In this document: piece after piece, positions 1-6,483 of the stretch
Numbering within the stretch: the stretch's first letter is position 1
How the letters are laid out: the number at the start of each line of letters is the position of its first letter
DNA from: Ramicandelaber brevisporus
Lineage: Eukaryota > Kickxellomycota > Ramicandelaberales > Ramicandelaberaceae
NCBI GenBank assembly: GCA_025201865.1
Contig: MU602966.1
Span: forward strand, 17,194-29,387
Reading direction: 5' to 3'
DNA: 12,194 nt
The notes under the pieces: model-generated
What the model saw: only the letters and a program-made list of their open reading frames with translations
Told to the model about the DNA's origin: nothing
Database searches by the model: none
Made by a program: the position numbers and the translations under genes

Positions 1-374
1 TCCGCAACGGTGCCTCCCGCAACCTGGTCTGCTCTGACTTGCTCACCCGTGGTATTGATATCCAGGCAGTCAACGTTGTAATTAACTTTGACTTCCCCAA
101 GAATGCCGAGACTTATCTGCATCGCATTGGCCGCTCTGGCCGCTTTGGTCACTTTGGTATCGCAATCAACCTGATTACCTATGAAGACCGCTTCAACCTG
201 TACAGAATTGAGCAAGAATTGGGCACTGAGATTCTGCCAATCCCACCTTCCATTGACCGTAGTCTGTACGTGGCTCCATCTGCCATGGATGACCCCAACC
301 CAACCCAGGTTCCCGATCAAGCCGCCGCTGCCAAGACTGCCCAGCATCAGCAGCAACAGCATGCTCATCATTAA
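1..374 (+). CDS. DHH1: DEAD-box RNA helicase Dhh1/DDX6, C-terminal part
   Basis: This is the C-terminal part of a Dhh1/DDX6/Me31B helicase, cut by the window edge; the frame starts at base 3. In other eukaryotes the family works in P-bodies as a decapping activator and translational repressor. The visible part is the second RecA-like domain: motif V (SDLLTRGID), the [11 protein letters not shown] segment, and motif VI ([10 protein letters not shown]), followed by the family-specific [18 protein letters not shown] and a terminal SLYVAP. After this lies a short tail of about 35 residues rich in Pro, Ala, Gln and His, ending in alternating Q and H. Such low-complexity tails are common in fungal Dhh1 and are variable. 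Codons are mostly G/C-ending, as expected for a highly expressed gene. The N-terminal half, including motifs Q, I and DEAD, lies upstream of the window. The identification is very secure; intron structure upstream cannot be seen. Confidence 0.96.
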   Translation, partial: RNGASRNLVCSDLLTRGIDIQAVNVVINFDFPKNAETYLHRIGRSGRFGHFGIAINLITYEDRFNLYRIEQELGTEILPIPPSIDRSLYVAPSAMDDPNPTQVPDQAAAAKTAQHQQQQHAHH

Positions 375-391
375 CTAACTAACTAAACTAA
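372..391 (+). other. Ladder of stop codons in all three frames after the helicase
   Basis: The stop codon sits in a period-4 repeat (TAAC)n. TAA triplets begin at 372, 376, 380, 384 and 389, so all three frames are closed within about 10 bases of the true stop. This would cap readthrough or frameshifted products. It may equally be a chance tetranucleotide repeat. Confidence 0.6.
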
Positions 392-397
392 ACCTTT

Positions 398-481
398 TGC
401 ATATATCTGCATTTACTCACTTCCTCCTTCCTTTCACATCTCTACATGTCTGCATTAATGCATATAATGATGCATCTGCAT
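398..481 (+). repeat. Cluster of six TGCAT motifs in the helicase 3' region
   Basis: TGCAT occurs at 398, 408, 451, 459, 471 and 477. The pair at 451-462 forms the perfect palindrome TGCATTAATGCA. The cluster lies between the helicase stop and its AATAAA signal, so it would be in the 3' UTR and may bind an RNA-binding protein. The function is not known. Confidence 0.5.
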
Positions 482-485
482 TTAA

Positions 486-491
486 AATAAA
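486..491 (+). terminator. Polyadenylation signal AATAAA for the helicase gene
   Basis: A canonical AATAAA lies 112 bases after the helicase stop codon, in the 171 bp gap between two convergent genes. Cleavage 10-30 bases downstream would place the mRNA end near 505-520, just short of the acetyltransferase stop codon on the other strand. No equivalent hexamer is seen on the minus strand for the acetyltransferase. Confidence 0.6.
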
Positions 492-545
492 TTGAATTGA
501 GTTTGAATTCTTATGGAACGGGGAGAAAAATAAGTATAGTTTGAG

Positions 546-2093
546 TTAATGTTTAGAGGATTGTACGGATTCATCATCTTGAACGAGATCCAGGCGAGAA
601 TCATCAACCAAGTTAACAAGCATTTTAGGAGTGATTCCTTGTGAAGCCAAACGCTGATCGATTTCATTTGGATCAATTTTGAGCTCGTTGTCAATTGTCC
701 AATCGGTTGCAGCGTTTCCAAATCCAAGTCCATGCAGCGTAAATAGCACATCATCAGGAGTCATTCCAGTAATCCTCACAATGTCCATAACTGAAATCGA
801 AGCTGGAACTAACCCACTCTCTGATGACTCTGATTTGACACTGGACGCATTCGATGTGCTTCTCGCTCTTCCAAGCTTGACCATTGCTGGTAGAGTAGGA
901 GATGTATTTTTGATACTATTACTACTACTACTACTGCTCGCTATAGTTATATCCACATTAGTTCCATTATTAAGTTGATCAATGTAGGAATGAGACCATC
1001 TGTACAATACTCTAGCCACTGTAGTTTTCCAGAACTTGGAATAAGTCCACAGTCCCAAGTCAGAAAGTGGTCTTTCAGGTGTTCCAATTTGGCCGGATAA
1101 ATGCGAGATTCGATAGCTGAGCTCAATCAGCATTCTGCCTAATCCACCTCGCCTGAACGGCGGTAATACTACAATACAGGACAGATTGTGGCCTTCAACA
1201 GAGTGCTTCTCTTTGGAAAAGTAGCCAAGAACCCGATAATGCGGCAATGCATCGTAGTCGATATTGAACGTGTTATGCAAAGTAGAAGAGATTGCAGATG
1301 ATGATGATGATGATGAAAATGACGATAACGGGGCTGATGAGACTGATGATACTGGATTGCTGGATTTGCGACGAGCTGCTGGTGACAACGTAACTGAAGA
1401 TGGCGCATTTGGGTTGACTGAAAATGGTGAATATGTCACAACATCATCCATGACTGCAGCTACTGAGGAGCGTCTTTTCCGTTTACTCGGTTTTGCAGTC
1501 GCTGCTTCTCCTCCTCCTCCTCCTTCTTTAGTCGTGTCTCTAGTTGGGCTAAATGAAGAGGAATCAGCACCAGACGAATGCTCAACCAATACATAAAACA
1601 CAAATGAGTCCAAATCGTAGAATAAAGTTTTGTGTTCCAAGAATCCTTTCCCAAGTAACGATAGATTCTGACAAAACAGCTTCTCTTTTCTGCCGTCTAC
1701 TTTATACACTGCTATTGTGTTGGAATGCGTATACACCAGTTTACCCGGTGGATGTGAATCTCGCTGACATTCTGCTGCATGTAGTGTGTTCGGATTTGTG
1801 ATTGACACGGTCGGTCGAGGATGCCGTGTTCGCCTGCTGCTCGCCGTACCAGATGCTGATGATGAGAGAGGATGGGGTGCAATGTGGACTGCATAAGTGT
1901 TTGCAAGCTTCATGTATTTGAGACACCTCTCGCAAATGAAGAGTCGCTCGGCTGCTCGAGCGTCATCAGGGTATGGAGAGTCAAACCAAGTGCGAAGACG
2001 ATATCGGCCGTAGATGATCTCTTCGACCTGGGGACTGGTGCTGTCTTCAGAGGACGTAGTAACCGCACTAGCCTCACGATCGGTTGTAATCAT
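546..2093 (-). CDS. MYST-family histone/lysine acetyltransferase, possibly SAS2-like
   Basis: A 515-residue nuclear lysine acetyltransferase of the MYST family. Domains in order: MYST entry motif IIYGRYRLRTWFDSPYP (26-42); zinc knuckle C54-x2-C57-x12-H70 with the last Cys probably C109; HPPGKLVY and KVDGRKEKLFCQNL; HKTLFYDLDSFVFYVL with K155 equivalent to the autoacetylated lysine; YFSKEK (291-296); catalytic Cys C306 in NLSCIVVLP; acetyl-CoA loop RRGGLGR (314-320); catalytic Glu E340 in TPERPLSDLG; then a C-terminal helix-turn segment (about 432-480). Catalytic residues are all present, so it should be active. No chromodomain precedes the domain, and NLSCI recalls Sas2 rather than Esa1, but the subfamily is uncertain. 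Three Ser-rich insertions (71-108, 172-283, 381-430) lengthen it; the second carries a basic KRKRR likely NLS. The first ATG in the open frame is at 2093, directly after a likely splice acceptor. Confidence 0.93.
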   Translation of the reverse strand: MITTDREASAVTTSSEDSTSPQVEEIIYGRYRLRTWFDSPYPDDARAAERLFICERCLKYMKLANTYAVHIAPHPLSSSASGTASSRRTRHPRPTVSITNPNTLHAAECQRDSHPPGKLVYTHSNTIAVYKVDGRKEKLFCQNLSLLGKGFLEHKTLFYDLDSFVFYVLVEHSSGADSSSFSPTRDTTKEGGGGGEAATAKPSKRKRRSSVAAVMDDVVTYSPFSVNPNAPSSVTLSPAARRKSSNPVSSVSSAPLSSFSSSSSSSAISSTLHNTFNIDYDALPHYRVLGYFSKEKHSVEGHNLSCIVVLPPFRRGGLGRMLIELSYRISHLSGQIGTPERPLSDLGLWTYSKFWKTTVARVLYRWSHSYIDQLNNGTNVDITIASSSSSSNSIKNTSPTLPAMVKLGRARSTSNASSVKSESSESGLVPASISVMDIVRITGMTPDDVLFTLHGLGFGNAATDWTIDNELKIDPNEIDQRLASQGITPKMLVNLVDDSRLDLVQDDESVQSSKH

Positions 2094-2198
2094 CTGTCTC
2101 GAGAGCAGGTTAGCGAGCAAGCAAGCGATGTATGCTTGGTTTTGTTTTTTGTTTACTTTTTTTTCGTTGCGAGTTTCACAATGAGACTTTTTACTCAC
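2094..2198 (-). other. Probable 5' UTR intron of the acetyltransferase gene
   Basis: Read on the minus strand, this 105-base stretch begins with the strong donor GTGAGT (2198-2193), has branch point GCTAAC (2114-2109), and ends in CAG exactly before the ATG at 2093. The branch A lies 16 bases from the end. The first exon has no in-frame ATG: the only nearby one (2270-2268) opens a 13-codon upstream ORF that ends in TGA. The intron is therefore in the 5' UTR. Without splicing the mRNA would still encode the same protein, only with a longer leader. Confidence 0.65.
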
Positions 2199-2278
2199 CA
2201 CCTCCACAGGGTATGCTTTCAAACTAACTCAAGAATTTGTGATTAGACGATGTGATTGATATGTAAACATTAAAAAGA

Positions 2279-2299
2279 GTAGATAGTAGATAGTAGATA
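2279..2299. repeat. Three perfect copies of the heptamer GTAGATA
   Basis: GTAGATA is repeated three times without gaps, followed by a partial fourth copy (GTA). It lies in the gap between the transporter stop codon and the acetyltransferase first exon, so it could be part of the transporter 3' UTR or the acetyltransferase promoter. No function is evident. Confidence 0.7.
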
Positions 2300-2387
2300 G
2301 TAAACTAGGACTAAAACTAAAACAAAAAGAACAAAATACTGTGCAATTAAAAAGGATAAATGACGACTTCCTATGATTTTGTTATTA

Positions 2388-4088
2388 TTAGGCAAAGGCA
2401 CTGATATCAACACCCTTCTCACCATCCTTTCCGGCACGCATCTGAGCAAGAGTAACCATCAGGTACTCCTCCCACTCCTGGTCCTCCTGGGCCTTGGACA
2501 GAACCTCAACCTTGAATGGCTTGATGACACGAATCATGCGGCCAAAGACACGGATACGCACAAGCTGACCTGGCACAGCCGGGAACAGACGGTCGCGAAG
2601 TTGAGCGCGCAGGAAAAGGAAGCCGGTGAAGCCAAGAGCCATGAGGGCAAGGATCCAGTAGATGTTGATTGTGTACAGAGATGGGTCGTTGAGAGGGCGT
2701 GGGCCACTGTCCTTGAGGTTGTTGTAGATGGCAGTGAAGACGAGACCACCAGCAACACCACCAATGGACCAGGCAGTCAGGATGATACCGTGGCACGACG
2801 ACACATTGTACGGACCAAACAGATCGGCGAGGAAGGCTGGAATGGTACCGAAGCCGCCACCGTAGAAGAAGGCAGCACCCCATGCGCAGAAGAGGAAAGC
2901 CCACCAAGTGTCGTTGTGCATGGCAGCGGAGAGACCAGCAACGAGGCAAATCTGACTGCCGAGCAGGATCATGAACGTGGTCTTGCGGCCAATCCAGTCA
3001 GAGAGGGTAGCCATGCCGAGACGGCCGAAGGTGTTGAACAGACCGACAATGACGACCAGGTTGGCGGCGTGGCTGGTGCGCTCCTTCTTGTCCGCAATGT
3101 ACATGAACGAGTTCTTGTTGTTGGTGAAGATGTCCTGCGCCATGTTGGACAGACGGGAGATGACGACGAGACCAAAGAACTGGTTGGCAAAGAAGATGAA
3201 GTACAGAATCCAGAAATCGTAGGATGTCAAAGCCTGGATAAGAGTGATCTTGATGATTGGAGTGCTGTTGTCGCTCTTGGCGGCGTTGGAATCGGCAGTG
3301 GCAGATTCAATGGCCTTCTCCTCGTCAATCTTCTCTGGGGCTGGGCTGTCGGTCTTGTTGGCAATGACATTGTCCTCCTTGCTGAGAACGAGACCATCAA
3401 CATTGTAGCCAGGTGGTGGAAGACGCAGGAACTGGGCGGTGAACAACATGATGGCACCGAACATGCAGCCCTCAATGATGAAGAGCATGTACAATGGCTG
3501 CGACACGAGAATGGCCGTGCGCACCTTGGTGAAGCACAGCGAACCGCCACCAAAACCGCACACCGCAAGACCAGCAGCAAGACCGCGGCCCTTGGGATAC
3601 CACTTCTGCACAATCGAGGCAGTAGCAACGTACGAAATGCCGAGACCGCAGGCGCCAATGATACCGTATGAGACAAAGAGCAGACCGATGACCTTGTACC
3701 GGAGAGCAATAGCCGAGAGCATGTTACCAATGAAGAAGAGAGCAGCGCCAACCGTGGTCGGGCGGCGCGGAGAGCTGCGCTCAATCCATGGACCCATGAC
3801 GGCAGCAGCCGTGCCGAAGAAGCCGACGGCCATGAAGAACGTGATGGTGGCGCGGTTCTTACCCTCATCGCCATAGATAAGACCATCAATGGGCTTGTTC
3901 AGCACAGACCAGGAGTAGAGAGAGCCCAGGCAGAACTGGGTAATAACGGCAACCGGCACGACAAACGCACGCCGGAACGCGAGAAGACCCCAGAAGATGC
4001 GGTTGTCGGCTTCAATTTCAGCCTCACTACGCACATTCTTGGTCTTGCTGTAGTGAGCCGTAATGGCCCTGGAGATAAAGTTGGCCAT
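2388..4088 (-). CDS. MFS transporter of the oxalate/formate antiporter (OFA) type
   Basis: A 566-residue membrane transporter with about 12 TM helices: roughly 41-60, 80-101, 111-130, 133-155, 168-186, 198-221, 288-311, 340-361, 370-390, 394-424, 433-455 and 474-494. OFA-type signatures are clear: GSLYSWSVL (55-63), KWYPKGRGLAAGLAVCGFGGGS (162-183), and GTIPAFLADLFG (414-425) shortly before HG (433-434). MFS motif A is seen as GRLGMATLSDWIGRK (355-369). The family moves small organic anions such as oxalate, formate or monocarboxylates; the substrate here cannot be told from sequence. A central loop (about 222-285) is acidic and hydrophilic, and a C-terminal tail of about 70 residues is cytosolic and basic at first. 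The start ATG (4088) has a good context (ATCAATGGCC). The stop is TAA followed by another in-frame TAA. Codons are strongly G/C-ending, which suggests high expression. Confidence 0.93.
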   Translation of the reverse strand: MANFISRAITAHYSKTKNVRSEAEIEADNRIFWGLLAFRRAFVVPVAVITQFCLGSLYSWSVLNKPIDGLIYGDEGKNRATITFFMAVGFFGTAAAVMGPWIERSSPRRPTTVGAALFFIGNMLSAIALRYKVIGLLFVSYGIIGACGLGISYVATASIVQKWYPKGRGLAAGLAVCGFGGGSLCFTKVRTAILVSQPLYMLFIIEGCMFGAIMLFTAQFLRLPPPGYNVDGLVLSKEDNVIANKTDSPAPEKIDEEKAIESATADSNAAKSDNSTPIIKITLIQALTSYDFWILYFIFFANQFFGLVVISRLSNMAQDIFTNNKNSFMYIADKKERTSHAANLVVIVGLFNTFGRLGMATLSDWIGRKTTFMILLGSQICLVAGLSAAMHNDTWWAFLFCAWGAAFFYGGGFGTIPAFLADLFGPYNVSSCHGIILTAWSIGGVAGGLVFTAIYNNLKDSGPRPLNDPSLYTINIYWILALMALGFTGFLFLRAQLRDRLFPAVPGQLVRIRVFGRMIRVIKPFKVEVLSKAQEDQEWEEYLMVTLAQMRAGKDGEKGVDISAFA

Positions 4089-4720
4089 TGATGACGCTGT
4101 TGCTGGTGGCGGCGGTGGTTGGTATTAAATTGATTTGATTGTAGTGATTGGAAGGAGTGAGATGGAAGGGATGGAGGGATGGAGGGAGGTCAGAATAGGA
4201 GAGGTGGCACCAAAAAGTCTGCAACAACAGAAAATGGAAAGAATGCGATGACGTCTGCACAACAAGATACACAACACTCGCAAGCACAAGAGGTCGATGC
4301 GTTCTAACTGAGCGACTTGATTATGAAAAAGGGGCGGCGGAAGGGTGACACCAAGGGAGGAGGAAGAAGAGGCAAAATAACAGAATCGATCGAACTAGCT
4401 GGCTACAAGTATACACACGGACACACTAGTAGAGCAATATCGAACGGACGGTAGGCTGCAAACAACAACAACAACAGGGAAGACGGCGTAATAGTGCCGA
4501 TCAGTTCACACAAGATTTGTAAACAACGCCAGGAGGTTGTGGGGAAGGAGGTGTGTGCGTTTTTTGGGGTGTGTGGAGAGCAAGCAAACCTTGTTTTCGG
4601 CTGCTTGGCTGGAGAGGCTGATTAATGCGACGACTTGATATTGTGTGTGAACAAGCGTGATGCTAAGATAATGTGGATAGAAGGGAAGGACAAGAAGTGG
4701 CAGCGTGAGGAGGCGAGTCT

Positions 4721-4737
4721 ACACACACACACACACA
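4721..4737. repeat. (AC)8 dinucleotide microsatellite
   Basis: An uninterrupted AC run of 17 bases in the leader/promoter region of the transporter gene. It is a simple repeat and likely length-polymorphic. Confidence 0.9.
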
Positions 4738-5097
4738 ACAAGCACACAGCAAAAAGTATGGCTGGCAGATAGGGCAGAGCCTGTTGAGTGGAATAAAGTA
4801 GAGTAGTAGAGTAAGAGAGGGAGAGTGGATAAGAGAGGTGCCAATCCGGAAGGTACACACAACTTGAATAGCAGAGAAGAGGCGTCGATGATGGCAACCA
4901 AACTGTGAGCTAAATAGTGGGTGTCAGATGGATGTTGGTGAAAGAAGAGTTACGCGGACGAGTAAGAACAAGAGAATGAGAGAAGAACTGCGCTGCCCAG
5001 TCGTAGCACCACAAATCCAGAAATATCGTACCCTCTCTCTCTTTCTCAAATGAAGACGAAAGAGATAGGGCACATCATCGACGTCGCGAGTTCTGTG

Positions 5098-5132
5098 CTG
5101 AGCTGGACTGAGCTGAGCTGAGCTGAGCTGAG
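5098..5132. repeat. CTGAG pentamer minisatellite, seven units
   Basis: Seven tandem CTGAG units, the second imperfect (CTGGA), with five perfect consecutive copies at 5108-5132. Each junction makes AGCT, so the array is partly self-complementary. It lies about 1 kb upstream of the transporter ATG. Confidence 0.85.
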
Positions 5133-5340
5133 TTCTCTGTGTCACAACATGATGGGGGATAGTGAGTTCTGGCCGGGGTAACACACACATTAGATGGAGG
5201 TGACCCAAACCACTCTGTGTCAGGCGGGCAGCAGCAGCAGGCAGTGTCGGTGTTTTTTTTTTTTCAATTTTTGTTTTTTTTTTTATAGAAGGCATTCAAA
5301 AACAAAAAGAAAAGAAAGAAAAGAAGAAGAAATAACTTGA

Positions 5341-5809
5341 TCAGGGCAACTGTAGCTACAAATGCAAATGCAACAGATCGACGAGGTTGGCACCGACGAA
5401 CCAGCTGAAGTTGCCGCGGTTTGCACCCCCAGATTAGGCAGGTTCCGATTAGAAAGAAAAAAAAATTATGTTGAGCTTTCATATCATTCGACTCCGATAA
5501 AGACGCGGGTGCGCCAAGTTCCAGCAAAGCATAAAAAACACTCACTCTAAATTGCCACCGATTTGTGTTATATTTTTTTGAGTGACCATGTGTGTGTTTG
5601 TGACCTCGTGTCGCCGTTCCTCGTATGACGAGAATTGCACCTCGGTTTGCGCAATGTACCCTGTAAAAACAAAAACAATCACTACTGAGTAGCGTTACAT
5701 TCCACGTAATGGTAGCTCATCAAGAGCTGACAGGATGGAGGCTTGAAGAATAAAAGAAAAAGAAAGAAATCGAAGGATAGCTACTAGCCTATAGATTGAA
5801 TAGTCGACA
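5341..5809. other. Non-coding stretch with an open minus frame and splice-like sites
   Basis: No recognisable protein on either strand. On the minus strand a stop-free frame runs from about 5713 to past 5300 but has no ATG near its upstream end. Within it is a good acceptor, TTTTTGTTTTTACAG ending at 5661, and a GTGAGT donor at 5545-5540. These would define an exon 5660-5546. The translated frame is low-complexity (Phe/Leu-rich) at its end and matches nothing I know, so a non-coding or UTR exon is more likely than a protein. Confidence 0.25.
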
Positions 5810-5970
5810 CTGTTCCCAAATTGAGTTAGTCTACCGATTGCAGCCCTCCAATTACATTGCATCGAAGAAGAAAAGGAAGAAAAGGAAGAAATGGAATTAA
5901 AGCCCGGACAAACGGCGACACTTTTTATGTGTGACGTGTATCGATTCAACCAAAGTGTGGATACACTCAC
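5810..5970 (-). other. Candidate intron of an unannotated minus-strand transcript
   Basis: On the minus strand it starts with GTGAGT (5970-5965), has branch point ACTAAC (5830-5825) and ends in CAG at 5810. The branch A is 16 bases from the end, the same spacing as in the acetyltransferase intron of this window. Splicing would join an ATG at 5990 (MSQSTRG) in frame to 5809-5695, giving a 44-residue peptide with one hydrophobic segment. Whether this is a real small protein, a non-coding RNA or a 5' UTR of the transporter is unknown. Confidence 0.3.
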
Positions 5971-5990
5971 CCTCGGGTTGATTGCGACAT

Positions 5991-6483
5991 GATTAAATTT
6001 GCTCGAGGCCGGTGTCGCTAGTTGCTCGGGTGGAAGCGAGCTGGATGGGTATCTTCTGGGCAACCAAAGACCTCGCTGCGGAGAATAACACTCTGCTCTG
6101 TGTTTGTAAGAGACACCGATGCATTTGTTGGACTTGAGACACTGTGCACGAGTACCACAAAATGAGTATGGGGCACTGCGTGGTGACTTTGTGTACAAGT
6201 TTTTCGTCATTGTAAATTGGCTCGAGCGTGAGTGCGAGGGGGAGGGGACACATGGTGAATGCGCACTGGCTGTAAACAGAATCCATGTAATTTGGATTAC
6301 AAATGGCACTCGCGAGGTCTACTCGCTACGCCACAATATGTTACTAAATGACAAAGTGGATTATTATTCAAACTAAGAGTTATTCAATTCAGAATGATTA
6401 GACAGTGGCATATTAAGCATGTTAAACTGTGATAGTAGAGATTCTACAGATGCTGTCGCTGATCTCGGCTAAGGGATACATTC
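5991..6483. other. Intergenic region without a recognised gene
   Basis: This is the 3' flank of the double zinc-finger gene. A plus-strand open frame of 85 codons with its own ATG lies at 6119-6376, but its product matches no family and its length is within chance. No AATAAA is seen downstream of the zinc-finger stop codon; an AATAAT variant lies near 6363-6368 on the minus strand. No tRNA or other RNA gene was recognised. Confidence 0.4.

Larger units (their letters stand above)
4089..5340 (-). promoter_or_regulatory. Pyrimidine-rich promoter/leader region of the transporter gene
   Basis: About 1.25 kb with no credible coding sequence. On the minus strand, the transporter's sense strand, it is strongly C/T-rich, with CTCC, CTTC and TCCATCCC runs close to the ATG. 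CT-rich stretches upstream of the start are typical of highly expressed fungal genes. It also holds a CA microsatellite, a CTGAG minisatellite and poly-T/poly-A runs near 5252-5285. A weak acceptor-like site with a CTGAC branch point ends at 4910. No clear TATA box was found. Confidence 0.4.

Noticed and set aside
1775-1849. Possible 75-base in-frame intron within the acetyltransferase zinc-knuckle insertion
   Set aside because: The donor GTACGG and branch region are weak, and removing it would still leave an over-long gap before C109.
2094-2222. Extension of the acetyltransferase frame upstream of 2093
   Set aside because: It has no ATG (it begins at a TTG), is basic and unlike the family, and overlaps a well-formed intron.
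2373-3671. A 432-codon open frame on the plus strand, opposite the transporter
   Set aside because: The transporter on the other strand has clear family motifs and TM helices. The antisense frame has no family similarity and arises from strong G/C-ending codon bias.
4622-5295. Several short minus-strand open frames (60-123 codons) upstream of the transporter
   Set aside because: They reflect Ser/Leu/Pro-coding pyrimidine-rich DNA and microsatellites; several overlap in different frames.
5437-5452. GGTTCCGATT, resembling a tRNA B box
   Set aside because: The flanking bases cannot form a T-arm stem, and no A box or acceptor stem is present.
5695-6309. A 204-codon minus-strand open frame in the gene desert
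   Set aside because: No recognisable domain, odd composition, and it runs straight through a well-formed candidate intron.
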